NCBI RefSeq assembly: GCF_020150455.1
Contig: NZ_CP083740.1
Span: 6,097,001-6,161,000, forward strand
Length of the DNA: 64,000 nucleotides
Direction: 5' to 3'
DNA from: Bremerella sp. TYQ1
Lineage (GTDB): Bacteria > Planctomycetota > Planctomycetia > Pirellulales > Pirellulaceae
Within the stretch, counting starts at the first letter, position 1. The number at the start of each line of letters is the position of its first letter. The position numbers and the translations under genes were made by a program. Below, one piece after another: positions 1 to 9,934 of this stretch. The notes below the pieces were generated by a model. The model was not told the origin of the DNA, did no database searches, and saw only the letters and a list, made by a program, of their open reading frames with translations.

Positions 1-502
1 CGAACAGCGATTTAAGCTTCTGGAATTGCTCCTCCCTTTCCATCGGGCTGAGCGGAGCTACTTCGTCGTCTGCAATGGGAAAGAACTCGTTCCAGAGTCG
101 TTCGACTTCTGCGTCGAACTGCTTGGCAGTCGTCAATTGAACAATGATCGACTGCAGCTTGGCGCGAAGCTGATCGAGTCGTGAAGGATCGTTTTGGTAA
201 ACCGACTTGGCTTCGTTCTCGGCATCTCGTTCTGCTTTGGCGGTCGCTAGTGGATCGAGCACCGAAAACTGAACGCGAGGATGGATCTCTGCTGGAGGAA
301 CAAACCCAGGTCGATATTGCATCGCCGGGTTCCAGGCTCCCGTTACGAGCCAAAGGGCGACCGCCGCGAAAAGCGCGCATGCGAGATAAAGAAGCTTGTC
401 GGGATGCGATAGCTCCGAGATAAACCTGCGGAACGTTCCCGGGGGAAGCTCTAGTGTTGCAACGTGTTTGGCACGTTTTTTCGTCTTGCCTGGCTGAGCC
501 AT
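1..502 (-). CDS. 7TM-HD (PgpH/YqfF-type) phosphohydrolase, N-terminal part
   Basis: This is the first 167 or so codons of a gene that runs off the left edge; I translated it directly from the minus strand starting at ATG 502-500. After a basic lysine/arginine-rich start comes one hydrophobic segment (about residues 36-56). The stretch after it (YRPGFVPPAEIHPRV, then DPLATAKAERDAENEA) resembles the opening of the extracytoplasmic domain of 7TM-HD proteins. That family degrades c-di-AMP in Firmicutes; the HD catalytic domain would lie outside the window. The start is only 3 bases after the phoH stop, and phoH followed by a 7TM-HD gene (then often ybeY) is a familiar order. Family assignment is good; enzymatic activity cannot be judged from this fragment. 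Confidence 0.8.
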   Translation of the reverse strand, partial: MAQPGKTKKRAKHVATLELPPGTFRRFISELSHPDKLLYLACALFAAVALWLVTGAWNPAMQYRPGFVPPAEIHPRVQFSVLDPLATAKAERDAENEAKSVYQNDPSRLDQLRAKLQSIIVQLTTAKQFDAEVERLWNEFFPIADDEVAPLSPMEREEQFQKLKSLF

Positions 503-505
503 GAT

Positions 506-1468
506 TTAGTTGCCTTCGCTTGCGGGCTCGTTGTCCGAGTCCGTTTCGTAGGCATCCACGATCTTTTGGACCAGCGGGTGACGCTGGATATCTGCGTTGC
601 TTAACTCGACGCGAGCGATTCCTTCGATATTGCGAAGGCGATACAGGGCATCTGTCAAACCACTTCGCACGCGAGGTGGCAAATCGTTCTGGGTGATGTC
701 ACCGCTGATGACCATCCGCGAATCTTTACCCATTCGCGTGAGGAACATTTTCATCTGAGCGCTGGTCGTATTCTGGGCTTCGTCCAGAATTATGAATGCA
801 TTCTTTAACGTACGACCACGCATGAACGCCAACGGGACCACTTCGATAACATCGGTCGCCATGTACTGGGTAATCAGATTCGGCTCCATCATTTCCGTGA
901 GCGAATCGAGCATGGGCCGCAAATATGGATTGATCTTTTCATACAGCGTGCCTGGCAGGAAGCCGAGCTGTTCGCCAGCTTCAACGGCCGGTCGTACGAG
1001 CACGATCTTACCGATCCGGTTTTCTAGTAACGCTTCGACCGCCATGGCAACGGCCAGATAGGTTTTACCGGTCCCCGCAGGACCGAGCGCGAACACCATG
1101 TTGTGATTGCGAATTGCTTCAACGTAGGTGGCCTGGCCAGGGGTGCGGGGCTTGACCGCTCCACCCTTCTGAAAAGTGGAGATCGGAATGGTTTTGCGAG
1201 GAATGGGCCCGCCGTTGATTTCGGCCAAAGCCTCGTCCAGATCTTCCTTCAACAACGCACCATTGCGTTCCAAGCGATGACGCAGGTCTTCAACCACTTT
1301 CATGGCTTTGACGACGTTGCGTTCTTCGCCAGAAATGCTGACGCGCTCGTCGCGATGCGTAATCGTTACGTTCAGCGAATCACGGATACGCCTAAGGTGC
1401 TGATCACGGCTGCCGAAAAGTTGAAGGACCGATGCGTGGTCCAAAAATTTGATCGTCGCTTCGTACAT
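506..1468 (-). CDS. phoH: PhoH-family ATPase
   Basis: 320 aa, the usual length for PhoH/YbeZ. An N-terminal KH-like region (about 1-70) precedes the P-loop ATPase core. Walker A is GPAGTGKT at residues 129-136 and Walker B is IILDEAQN near 225. The family is cytoplasmic and linked to RNA metabolism and rRNA maturation alongside YbeY; the biochemical role is still loosely defined. It is followed after 3 bases by the 7TM-HD gene, so the two are almost certainly co-transcribed. The 183 bases between it and cdsA upstream leave room for its own promoter. Confidence 0.95.
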   Translation of the reverse strand: MYEATIKFLDHASVLQLFGSRDQHLRRIRDSLNVTITHRDERVSISGEERNVVKAMKVVEDLRHRLERNGALLKEDLDEALAEINGGPIPRKTIPISTFQKGGAVKPRTPGQATYVEAIRNHNMVFALGPAGTGKTYLAVAMAVEALLENRIGKIVLVRPAVEAGEQLGFLPGTLYEKINPYLRPMLDSLTEMMEPNLITQYMATDVIEVVPLAFMRGRTLKNAFIILDEAQNTTSAQMKMFLTRMGKDSRMVISGDITQNDLPPRVRSGLTDALYRLRNIEGIARVELSNADIQRHPLVQKIVDAYETDSDNEPASEGN

Positions 1469-1651
1469 CGATTGGGCAATACCTATTGCCTTATCCTGGG
1501 AAGAAGGATTCCTACGTCAAAATATAGACAATGTTTCTCGCCTGGGAATGATCAATGTCTTCAGGCGAATTGTAACGTGTTATAGGGTAAAGAGTTAACT
1601 ATTTGTCGTTAATTGGCAGGCAGCCGGTGGATTCTACGCATTTTGCATAAC

Positions 1652-2569
1652 TTAACGACTAGGACCGACAATACCGAGTTCCCAGCACAGAAGTGCGACC
1701 GGAGCTCCGAGCAGCATCGAGTCGAGAACGTCGAGAACTCCGCCGAGGCCAATCAGCCATTTACTGGAGTCTTTCGTCTCCATGTCCCGCTTAAACATCG
1801 ACTCTGCCAGATCGCCCAGCATGCCAGCCGGCGAAACCAGCAAAGCAAAGAGGAGCCAGCCAAATGGGATGCCTCCGACGGGGCCGCCGATCATCCACGG
1901 TCCCACCCACTCGAACATGACGTAGCTACCCAGACACGAAGCCGCGAGGCCGCCGAGGGTACCTTCCAGCGTTTTGCCAGGCGATAGGCGTGGGACAAGT
2001 TTCGTACGTCCGAAGTTCGAACCAATAAAATAGGCACCGATATCAGAGATCTTCACGACGACAATCATCGACAACAGAGCAAACATGCCGAGTGCGTTCG
2101 CCACATCGGTATCGTCTCCGACAAGCCTCAAACGAATGATGAAGCTGAGCAGGCCACCGACGTAATAAATCGCGAAGATCGTCAATCCTAAATGGATCAT
2201 CGAATGCCCTGGCTTTTCGTACCGGCGCATTTCTCCCAGGATCGCGAGCACCGCCCCAAACGCAAGCGTATACAGAATCCATTTCGCCTGTTCGATTAAG
2301 GACGGAATGGTTGAGCCTGGCCACCAAATCGGCAAGCTTGCCGCGAGAAGCACAAGGAAAGAACCGAGATGGCATGACCAGCCAATGGGATGCAACTGCT
2401 TGGCGCGAAGCAGATCCAGGATTTCTTCTGCAGCTAAAACGCCTAGCAGAAGAACGAGTGGCAGCAGCCACAAACCGGGTCTGCCAAAGTTGTATTCATA
2501 GTCGAGCCAAGAAAGTCCGCAGAGAGGCAGAATTATGGCAATCGATCCAATCAATCGCCACTTGAGCAC
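1652..2569 (-). CDS. cdsA: Phosphatidate cytidylyltransferase
   Basis: 305 aa integral membrane protein with multiple hydrophobic segments. It makes CDP-diacylglycerol from phosphatidate and CTP, the branch point of phospholipid synthesis. The C-terminal CDP-DAG synthase signature is present: GDLAESMFKRDMETKDSS followed by GGVLDVLDS, with the metal-binding aspartates. An upstream conserved stretch reads SDIGAYFIGSNFGRTK. The start overlaps the end of uppS by 19 bases, so the two genes are translationally coupled, an arrangement also common in other bacteria. The usual PGHGG before the last motif is GLGG here, a conservative difference. Confidence 0.95.
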   Translation of the reverse strand: MLKWRLIGSIAIILPLCGLSWLDYEYNFGRPGLWLLPLVLLLGVLAAEEILDLLRAKQLHPIGWSCHLGSFLVLLAASLPIWWPGSTIPSLIEQAKWILYTLAFGAVLAILGEMRRYEKPGHSMIHLGLTIFAIYYVGGLLSFIIRLRLVGDDTDVANALGMFALLSMIVVVKISDIGAYFIGSNFGRTKLVPRLSPGKTLEGTLGGLAASCLGSYVMFEWVGPWMIGGPVGGIPFGWLLFALLVSPAGMLGDLAESMFKRDMETKDSSKWLIGLGGVLDVLDSMLLGAPVALLCWELGIVGPSR

Positions 2570-3345
2570 GTGTCGCCTCCTGAGGAGTCTTGATTGGTAA
2601 GTCCGCCAAACCGGCGGTCGCGTGACGCAAAGTTTTCGATCGCATCACGCAGCGTTTCTTCGCGAAACTCCGGCCAGCATAAGTCGGTTACCCAAAGTTC
2701 GGAGTAACTGATTTGCCACAGCAGGAAGTTGCTAATCCGCATTTCTCCGGCTGTGCGAATCATCAAATCAGGATCAGGCATTCCCCGCGTATAAAGATGA
2801 TCGGCGATGGTCTCTTCCGTGACATCGTCGGCGGACAGGCTGCCGTTCTTTACGCTTTGGGCAATGCATCGAACCGCGTCGACCATCTCGGCGCGTCCGC
2901 CGTAGTTGATAGCCAGGCAGAGCGTCGTGCCGGTATTTTTTGAGCTTAGCTCGATGGTCTTGTCCATCTCGCGCTGGACCTGATCGGGAATTCCATCACG
3001 ACGGCCAATGATCTTCACGCGGACGTTCTGTTTCATGATCGTCGAGCGTTCTTCGATCATGTACTGCTCGAGCAGGTGCATCAGGAAGTCGAGCTCGTGC
3101 TGAGGACGTTTCCAGTTTTCACTAGAAAGACAGTACAGCGTCAACTGGCTGATCTTCAGTCGGGCACATTCTTCTACGGTGGCCCGGACCGAATGCACAC
3201 CACGACGGTGCCCTTCAATCCGTGGAAGTCCCTGGCGTTGCGCCCAGCGTCCGTTGCCATCCATGATGACGGCGATGTGCTTGGGAAAACGCTCCTGGGG
3301 AAGGTCTTCGATAGGATGTCGCGCTGTCGTTGCCGTTTTGGACAC
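2551..3345 (-). CDS. uppS: Undecaprenyl diphosphate synthase (cis-prenyltransferase)
   Basis: 264 aa. It elongates farnesyl diphosphate with isopentenyl units in cis configuration to make the C55 lipid carrier for cell-envelope glycans. The diagnostic opening HIAVIMDGNGRWA is present with catalytic Asp at residue 29. The later motifs LTLYCLSSENWKRP, DLMIRTAGEMRISNFLLWQ and YSELWVTDLCWPEF all match family regions I-V. In region V the usual Gly-Glu-Xaa-Arg-Leu-Ser is seen as GEMRIS. It overlaps cdsA by 19 bases. A perfect 8-bp hairpin lies 33-54 bases upstream of its start. Confidence 0.96.
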   Translation of the reverse strand: MSKTATTARHPIEDLPQERFPKHIAVIMDGNGRWAQRQGLPRIEGHRRGVHSVRATVEECARLKISQLTLYCLSSENWKRPQHELDFLMHLLEQYMIEERSTIMKQNVRVKIIGRRDGIPDQVQREMDKTIELSSKNTGTTLCLAINYGGRAEMVDAVRCIAQSVKNGSLSADDVTEETIADHLYTRGMPDPDLMIRTAGEMRISNFLLWQISYSELWVTDLCWPEFREETLRDAIENFASRDRRFGGLTNQDSSGGDTCSSGD

Positions 3346-3377
3346 GTCGCTCGTAGGGGCCGTTAGGGACAGAATCG

Positions 3378-3399
3378 GGGTCTCGTATGCTCGAGACCC
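3378..3399. other. Hairpin in the purA-uppS gap
   Basis: GGGTCTCG (3378-3385) and CGAGACCC (3392-3399) form a perfect 8-bp stem with a 6-base loop. It lies between the purA stop and the uppS start, both on the minus strand. No T-run follows on either strand, so a standard intrinsic terminator is unlikely. It could mark an mRNA end or a leader structure of uppS. Confidence 0.5.
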
Positions 3400-3450
3400 T
3401 ATTATGACTCGTCTTCCGCTTGCATTTCAACGCGGGTTTGGCCGAACGTT

Positions 3451-4761
3451 TTAGGTGGCAGCCAACTTCAGAACGTCTTTGGTGAAGATCGTTTGCTTGC
3501 GATCGGGACCAACGGAAACGACGCCAACAGGAAATCCAACGAGCTGTTCGATGCGGCGGACGTAGGCCAGAGCGTTTTCAGGCAGATCGTCCAGCGAACG
3601 TGCTTCGGTGATTTCTTCCTTCCAGCCTGGCAGCGTTTCGTAAACAGGCTTCACGTTGCGAAGATCGTCGACATGTGAAGGGAATCGCGTAATTTGCTCG
3701 CCGTCCAGTTCGTAGGCCACACAAACTTTGAGTTCGTCAAACGTCGAAAGAACGTCCAGCATCATCAACGAAAGGACATCGATACCGCTGATTCGAGCCG
3801 TGTAACGAACAGCAACAGCGTCGAACCAACCGGTTCGGCGAGGCCGGCCGGTGGTGGTACCAAACTCGTTGCCTCGTTTGCGGATCTTCTCGCCGATTTC
3901 GTCATGAAGTTCCGTGGGGAAGGGACCCCCACCGACGCGAGTACTGTAAGCTTTTGCCACGCCGATCACTTGATCGATGTGCTTCGCAGGAACGCCGGCC
4001 CCTGCCGATGCACCCACGCCAGAACTGTTGCTGCTGGTCACAAACGGATAGGTACCATGGTCGACGTCGAGTAAGGCGCCTTGGGCACCTTCGAACAGGA
4101 TCGTCTTTTGATCGTCGACAGCGTTCAGCAGCACGTCGGTCGAATCGCACACAAACGGACGAAGGCGTTCGGCATAACCGGCGAATTCTTCGTAGATTTT
4201 CGCGGGATCGAGTGGCTCGAATTGGCCGTCTTCATACATGCTGGCGATCGTGCGATTCTTCTTTTCGCAGATCATAAAGACTTTGTCTTTGAAGTTCGGT
4301 CGCATCATATCGCCAAGGCGAATTGCGTAGCTGCGGCCAACTTTGTCGCGATAGCAAGGGCCGATGCCGCGGAGGGTCGTGCCGATATTCTCGCCGTCGG
4401 CGGTTCCCTGGTTCATCGCGCGGTCTTCGGCAATGTGCCAAGGGAAGATGATATGCGAACGATCGCTCAATTTCATGTTGTCGATCGTCACGCCGCGATC
4501 GGTCAGCCCGTCCATCTCGCCTAGTAGGATTGGCGGGTTGATGACCACGCCGGCGGTGATGACGTTCAATACATCGCTGCGCAAGATACCGCTGGGAATA
4601 TGGTGCAACTTGTAGACGTTTTCTCCGTCCACCACCGTATGGCCGGCATTCGCACCGCCCAAAAATCGGGCGACGATATCGTGTTGCTGGGTCAAAAGAT
4701 CGACGAGTTTCCCTTTGGCCTCGTCACCCCACTGCAAACCAATAACACACGAACCAGCCAC
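3451..4761 (-). CDS. purA: Adenylosuccinate synthetase
   Basis: 436 aa from GTG 4761. It joins IMP and aspartate using GTP, the first committed step to AMP. The protein opens [18 protein letters not shown] with the GDEAKGK P-loop, then [11 protein letters not shown], and later [12 protein letters not shown] and [15 protein letters not shown] prefer GTG 4761 over the in-frame ATG at 4803. GGAGAAGG sits 3 bases before the GTG, and the predicted N-terminus then matches the family, whereas the ATG would add 14 unrelated residues. It is divergent from the C25 peptidase gene. Confidence 0.95.
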   Translation of the reverse strand: MAGSCVIGLQWGDEAKGKLVDLLTQQHDIVARFLGGANAGHTVVDGENVYKLHHIPSGILRSDVLNVITAGVVINPPILLGEMDGLTDRGVTIDNMKLSDRSHIIFPWHIAEDRAMNQGTADGENIGTTLRGIGPCYRDKVGRSYAIRLGDMMRPNFKDKVFMICEKKNRTIASMYEDGQFEPLDPAKIYEEFAGYAERLRPFVCDSTDVLLNAVDDQKTILFEGAQGALLDVDHGTYPFVTSSNSSGVGASAGAGVPAKHIDQVIGVAKAYSTRVGGGPFPTELHDEIGEKIRKRGNEFGTTTGRPRRTGWFDAVAVRYTARISGIDVLSLMMLDVLSTFDELKVCVAYELDGEQITRFPSHVDDLRNVKPVYETLPGWKEEITEARSLDDLPENALAYVRRIEQLVGFPVGVVSVGPDRKQTIFTKDVLKLAAT

Positions 4762-4984
4762 AAACCTTCTCCAGTGATAGCAATTAAATCCGGACGAACC
4801 CAACTAGTGTAGCGCGAAGCGGGGGAGATGGTCAACGAGGCACCAATGCGGTGTGGCGCCATTCTGGGGGAATTCGACTTCATTCTCGCGGGGCAAACCG
4901 ATACACTCCCCAATGTCGGGCAATTTTGACGTTTGGCCCGATTTCAGCCCTTTTTCCTTCTTTCCCACCTTAGTACCCGCCGAA

Positions 4985-6577
4985 ATGTCGTCCATTTTTG
5001 TTTTGACATTGCTGATGGCCTTGCCGGGAGCTGCTCCTGAGGAAGGTTTCGATACGCTGGTCGTTTGTCCGGAAAGCTATGTCGAAACCATGCGTCCCTG
5101 GTTCGAATACCGGATGAATCAAGGGCATCGAATTGGGGTAGTTACCGAAACATCTTCAAAGGAAAAAATCCGGGCCTCGATTCGCGAGGCGTCGGAGAAG
5201 GGCCCGCTGAGTCAGGTCTTACTTGTGGGAGACGTAATTAGCGACCAGTCAGATGGCGTCGGTATTCCTGTTCATTATCAGAAAGCGGTCGTCAACGTTC
5301 ACTTCGGTTCCGAGCCTGAGATCCCGACCGACAACTACTACGCCGACTTAAACGACGATCAAGTGCCGGATATTGCCGTCGGGCGGTTTTCGGTTCAAAA
5401 CAAAGAGCAACTCGAAGCGATCATTGCCAAAACGATTGCCTATGAAACCAAGCTTGCCAGTGGAGATTGGCAGCGGCGTTTGCATTTCGTGGCTGGGCTT
5501 GGGGGCTTTGGTTCAGTCGTTGATACGATGATGGAAACGGTTACGAAGAAGTTTCTTACTGACGAAATTCCCCCGCACTTCGATGCCGTAGTGGCCCAGG
5601 GAAGCTGGCAAAGTATCTATTGTCCTGATCCACGGGAGTTCCGCGACGAAGTGGTTCGTCAGCTTAACGATGGGGGATTGTTTTGGGTCTACATGGGGCA
5701 TGGCCATGTCGAACACCTCGATTACGTCCGTGTACCAAACGACGCGTTTCCGATTCTTTCTACGAAAGATACGCTTGCATTAAGGAATGAAACGTCCAAT
5801 CCGATTGCCATATTTCTTTCGTGTTATACCGGGGCTTTCGATGCTCCGCGCGATTGCCTCGGCGAACAGCTGCATCGCGCTGAAGGTGGTCCTGTCGCGG
5901 TTTACGCCGGTTCCCGGGTAACGATGCCATACGCAATGAGCGTGATGGGGACCGAAATGCTGCAGCAGTATTTTCAAGAAAAACAGCCCACGCTCGGCGG
6001 TTTGATTTTGCAAGCTAAGCGGGAGTCGGTTCGACTCCAAGGCAAAACTGGCAACCGTAAGATGCTCGACACGATGGCCAGCTTGATCAGTCCGAAACCA
6101 GAGTTGTTGAATGAGGAACGCGCCGAGCATTTGGCATTATTCAACTTGCTCGGAGATCCGCTACTGCGATTGCCGCATGCATCACCGGTAGAGCTTACGC
6201 TTCCTAAATCGGCAGAACCTGGTGGTACGATCGAAGTTGTCGGCAAGACATCCGTTCCGGGCAAAGTGCACATTGAACTGGTTTGCCGTCGCGATGGCTG
6301 TGTTGTCCCGCTGCAGAAGCGATCGACGTACGATCCACGGCACGATCTGCTTTCGCAGTACACCGATGTCTATCAATCGGCCAACGATCGGCTTTGGCAG
6401 GTAATCGACTTGGAAGGTATCGAGAGCGAGTTCTCGGCTTCGCTGGAGATTCCCGAGGATTGCCATGGCCCATGCCATGTGAGGGTTTGGGTCGAGGGCG
6501 ATTCGCAAGTTGGGTTGGGGTCCCAAGATATCTCGATTCAACCAATTCGACTCGCCGAAGAAGCCTCGAGCGAATAA
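4985..6577 (+). CDS. C25-family (gingipain-like) cysteine peptidase, secreted
   Basis: 530 aa from ATG 4985, which places a short signal-like segment (MSSIFVLTLLMALPGAAP) at the N-terminus; the frame is open upstream to 4853. The family features are the Rossmann-like opening FDTLVVCPESY, the LLVGDV turn, and PTDNYYADLNDDQVPDIAVGR, which in gingipains leads to the catalytic domain. The likely catalytic pair is His239 (YMGHGH) and Cys280 (FLSCYTG). The last 130 residues look like an Ig-like beta domain (PGGTIEVVGKTSVPGKVHIEL). No prodomain or sorting domain is obvious, so it is shorter than gingipains. Substrate is unknown. Confidence 0.85.
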   Translation: MSSIFVLTLLMALPGAAPEEGFDTLVVCPESYVETMRPWFEYRMNQGHRIGVVTETSSKEKIRASIREASEKGPLSQVLLVGDVISDQSDGVGIPVHYQKAVVNVHFGSEPEIPTDNYYADLNDDQVPDIAVGRFSVQNKEQLEAIIAKTIAYETKLASGDWQRRLHFVAGLGGFGSVVDTMMETVTKKFLTDEIPPHFDAVVAQGSWQSIYCPDPREFRDEVVRQLNDGGLFWVYMGHGHVEHLDYVRVPNDAFPILSTKDTLALRNETSNPIAIFLSCYTGAFDAPRDCLGEQLHRAEGGPVAVYAGSRVTMPYAMSVMGTEMLQQYFQEKQPTLGGLILQAKRESVRLQGKTGNRKMLDTMASLISPKPELLNEERAEHLALFNLLGDPLLRLPHASPVELTLPKSAEPGGTIEVVGKTSVPGKVHIELVCRRDGCVVPLQKRSTYDPRHDLLSQYTDVYQSANDRLWQVIDLEGIESEFSASLEIPEDCHGPCHVRVWVEGDSQVGLGSQDISIQPIRLAEEASSE

Positions 6578-6643
6578 ATCCCCGGTTTTCCAGGCATTTA
6601 TCTAGGCACTTCACTGATACAGTACGTCTTCGCTGTAGTTTCT

Positions 6644-6658
6644 AAGAAATCATTTCTT
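6644..6658. promoter_or_regulatory. 15-base palindrome upstream of the DUF1549/1553 gene
   Basis: AAGAAAT (6644-6650) and ATTTCTT (6652-6658) are perfect inverted arms around a single C. It lies in the 229-base gap between the C25 peptidase and the cytochrome protein. The shape suits a dimeric regulator site, but there is no second copy in the gap and no known consensus that I can match. Confidence 0.3.
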
Positions 6659-6806
6659 CAAACTCTTGATCGATGGTGTAAGATAAGTGTAGAGTGATTT
6701 GCAAATCGGGCATTGCTTGCTCGGTATGCCAGTCGGCACTCGACGTGTTGGCTGCGATCTCGCTTTCCCGCCACCTTGCCAACCTCCCCTTCCTTGGGAT
6801 GTTCTC

Positions 6807-9800
6807 ATGACTTCGCTACGGTTTTGTAGCATCGTGCGATCGATGCGTTACTTCGCGGTTTGTTCCGCGTTGATGGTAATTCCTCAGATTGCTTTCGCGG
6901 AAGAGTCCGCTGAGATTGATTTCAACCAAGATATTCGCCCGCTGCTGTCGGATCGGTGCTACTCGTGCCATGGTCCTGATGAGAATCATCGCGAGGGGGG
7001 CGTTCGGTTCGATTTGGCCGAAAGCGTTCTGGGGGAAGCTGATTCCGGCATGATCCCCATCGTGCCAGGCAAGCCAGACGAAAGCGAAATGCTGGCTCGA
7101 ATCCTCACGAAGGACGCGTCGATGCAGATGCCTCCACCAGACTCGAACAAGAGTTTGAACCCGGATGAGATCGCCAAGATCAAGCTGTGGATCGAGCGAG
7201 GAGCCAAGTTTCAATCGCATTGGTCGTTTGTCGTTCCTGAAAAATCAGATGTGCCAGAAACCGACTTCCCTGAATGGAACCAAACCGAGATCGATCGATT
7301 TCTGGCCAGCCGTCTCAAAAAGGAAGGGCTGACTCCCAGCAAACCAGCCGACAAGCTTTCCTTGATTCGCCGCGTTACGTTCACGCTCACTGGTCTTCCG
7401 CCGACACCGGAAGAGGTCGATGCTTATTTGAAAGACGATTCGCCGGAAGCGTACGAGAAATTGGTCGATCGCTTACTGGCTTCGCCGCAATATGGCGAGC
7501 ACATGGCTCGGCATTGGCTCGATGCCGCTCGTTACGCTGACACGCATGGCTTGCACTTGGATAACTTCCGCGAAATGTGGATGTATCGCGATTGGGTGAT
7601 TCAATCGTTGAACGACAACAAGCCGTACGATGTCTTTCTTACGGAACAACTGGCGGGCGATTTGTTGCCGAATCCATCTTGGGGGCAGCAAGTCGCTTCA
7701 GGGTTTAATCGCTGTAATGTCACGACGAATGAAGGCGGTTCGATTAAAGCCGAAGTGAAGATGCGAAACGTGAACGATCGCGTTGTCACGACAGGGACAG
7801 TCTTCATGGGACTGACCATGGACTGCACCCGCTGTCACGACCATAAGTACGACCCGCTGAAGCAAAAAGACTTCTACGCGATGTACGCGTTTTTCAACAG
7901 CATCGATGGCAACCCGATGGATGGGAATGTCAAAGATCATGCTCCCATGGTTTACTCGAAGGAAGCTGTCCAGGAGCTTGCAGAACTCGACACAAAACTG
8001 GCTGAAAAACGCGAGGAAATTAAGTCAACTCTCGCCAAAGTCGAGTATGAAGATCCAGGAGTAGAGGTCGATAATCCCGAAATTGAGCCAGAAGAAATCA
8101 TCTGGCTCGACGACGAAATCCCAGGTAAAGCGACCGTCAGTGGTAACTATGGCTGGGTCACGAAGCCGGAGCCAGTCTTCAGCGGTGAAAAATCCGCCAA
8201 GCGTACCGCCGAAGGGAATCAGCAGGTCTACTTTATCGGTACCGATCAACCGATCACCGTTTACAAAGGGGATACGCTTTTCGGTTACGTTTATCTCGAC
8301 CCTGAAAACCCTCCCAAGGAAGTGATGTTCCAGTGGAATGACGGCGATTGGGATCAACGGGCCTACTGGGGTGAAGACCGTATTCCGTATGGCAACAACG
8401 GCAAAACGAAGCATCGTATCGGTGACTTGCCTGAGACTGGGAAGTGGGTTCGCCTTGAAGTACCGATCGAACAGATTGGCTTGAAAGAAGGGGCCAAGAT
8501 TAACGGTTGGGCATTCACGCAGTGGGACGGTACGGTCTACTGGGATAACGCCGGCTACGTGACGAAGTATGGCAAAAAGCCAGAGTTCAAGTCGCTCGCT
8601 GCTTGGACAGAATTCGCCACGAAGTCGCCAGCATCTCTAGATCCCGAAAACAAGCCTGTCACCGCGATCTTGAAAAAGGATGCGGACAAACGAACCGAAG
8701 AAGAAAACGGCAAGCTTCGCAATTACTTCCTCGAATACGTTTGCCAAGACACGCAGGAAACATTCGATAAGCTTCGCGGTGAATTGAAATCGATGACCGA
8801 CCGCCAGGCCGAGATTCGTAAGACTTCGCCCACTACGCTTGTCTACAAAGAAGCTGCTAAGCCGGTCGCCGCTCATATCTTGGAACGTGGCGAATACGAT
8901 CAAATTGGCGAGGAAGTTACTCGGGACGTCCCTGGCTTTCTGCCGCCGATGACGGAAGAAATGCCAAAGGATCGACTCGGACTTGCCATGTGGTTGCTCG
9001 ACACGAGTCATCCGCTGACGGCTCGTGTTGCCGTGAATCGATATTGGCAGCACGTCTTCGGAGTCGGCCTGGTAAAGACCTCCGAGGACTTCGGTTCGCA
9101 GGGCAGTGTTCCGAGCCATCCCAAACTGCTGGATAATTTGGCGATCGAGTTCCGCGAAAGTGGTTGGGATATCAAGAAGTTGATGAAGCGGATGGTGATG
9201 ACTTCCGCGTTCCAGCAGTCGTCGCAGTTGACGCCTGAACTGGTAAGTAAGGACCCCGAGAATCGTTTGCTTGCTCGTGGCCCCCGCTTCCGTTTGGATG
9301 CCGAAGCACTTCGCGATCAGGCGTTGGCCATGAGTGGATTGCTGGTCGACAAAATCGGCGGCCCATCGGTGAAGCCACCACAGCCAGATGGTCTGTGGAA
9401 AGCGGTCGGATACTCCGGCAGCAACACGGTGCAGTTCAAAGCTGACGAAGGGCACGAGAAAGTTCATCGACGAACGCTATACACGTTTATTAAACGAACC
9501 GCATTAGCGCCGCAAATGAGCACCTTCGACGCCCCGAATCGTGAGTCTTGCACGGTTCGTCGTGAACGAACGAATACACCGCTTCAGGCGTTGTTGCTAC
9601 TAAACGATCCACAGTACGTGGAAGCTGCGGTAGCACTGGCGAAGCGGACCATGGATGAAGGAGGTTCCGATCCTACATCCAAAGTGACCTACCTGGTTTC
9701 GCTGACGTTGTTGAATCCCGAGAACGAAGTGCAGCAGAAAGAACTGGAATCGCTTTACTTCGATAGCTTGACCTACTTCCAGAAAAATCCGGAAGCTGCC

Positions 9801-9902
9801 ACCAAGCTGGTTGGCGAAGACGAAACACCAGCCGAGCTCGCAGCTTGGGCGATCGTTTGCAATACGATCCTCAACCTCGACGAAGTTGTCACTCAGCGGT
9901 AA
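6807..9902 (+). CDS. Cytochrome c (PSCyt1) + DUF1549 + DUF1553 protein
   Basis: 1031 aa from ATG 6807. A signal peptide (MRYFAVCSALMVIPQIAFA, with ATG 6843 as an alternative start) precedes a planctomycete-type cytochrome c domain with the haem motif CYSCH in about the first 110 residues. DUF1549 follows, including GEHMARHWLDAARYADTHG and the Cys-His motif DCTRCHDHKYDP. The C-terminus is DUF1553 (HPLTARVAVNRYWQHVFG, RRTLYTFIKRTALAP, RTNTPLQALLLLNDPQYVEAA). About residues 387-610 hold an extra coil and beta-rich insert. It sits 32 bases before the DUF1501 gene, its usual partner. The family is abundant in Planctomycetes, probably in periplasmic redox or polymer degradation, but activity is not established. 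Confidence 0.9.
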   Translation: MTSLRFCSIVRSMRYFAVCSALMVIPQIAFAEESAEIDFNQDIRPLLSDRCYSCHGPDENHREGGVRFDLAESVLGEADSGMIPIVPGKPDESEMLARILTKDASMQMPPPDSNKSLNPDEIAKIKLWIERGAKFQSHWSFVVPEKSDVPETDFPEWNQTEIDRFLASRLKKEGLTPSKPADKLSLIRRVTFTLTGLPPTPEEVDAYLKDDSPEAYEKLVDRLLASPQYGEHMARHWLDAARYADTHGLHLDNFREMWMYRDWVIQSLNDNKPYDVFLTEQLAGDLLPNPSWGQQVASGFNRCNVTTNEGGSIKAEVKMRNVNDRVVTTGTVFMGLTMDCTRCHDHKYDPLKQKDFYAMYAFFNSIDGNPMDGNVKDHAPMVYSKEAVQELAELDTKLAEKREEIKSTLAKVEYEDPGVEVDNPEIEPEEIIWLDDEIPGKATVSGNYGWVTKPEPVFSGEKSAKRTAEGNQQVYFIGTDQPITVYKGDTLFGYVYLDPENPPKEVMFQWNDGDWDQRAYWGEDRIPYGNNGKTKHRIGDLPETGKWVRLEVPIEQIGLKEGAKINGWAFTQWDGTVYWDNAGYVTKYGKKPEFKSLAAWTEFATKSPASLDPENKPVTAILKKDADKRTEEENGKLRNYFLEYVCQDTQETFDKLRGELKSMTDRQAEIRKTSPTTLVYKEAAKPVAAHILERGEYDQIGEEVTRDVPGFLPPMTEEMPKDRLGLAMWLLDTSHPLTARVAVNRYWQHVFGVGLVKTSEDFGSQGSVPSHPKLLDNLAIEFRESGWDIKKLMKRMVMTSAFQQSSQLTPELVSKDPENRLLARGPRFRLDAEALRDQALAMSGLLVDKIGGPSVKPPQPDGLWKAVGYSGSNTVQFKADEGHEKVHRRTLYTFIKRTALAPQMSTFDAPNRESCTVRRERTNTPLQALLLLNDPQYVEAAVALAKRTMDEGGSDPTSKVTYLVSLTLLNPENEVQQKELESLYFDSLTYFQKNPEAATKLVGEDETPAELAAWAIVCNTILNLDEVVTQR

Positions 9903-9934
9903 GCCCACTTTGAATTCCTCCAAGGACCACCGTA

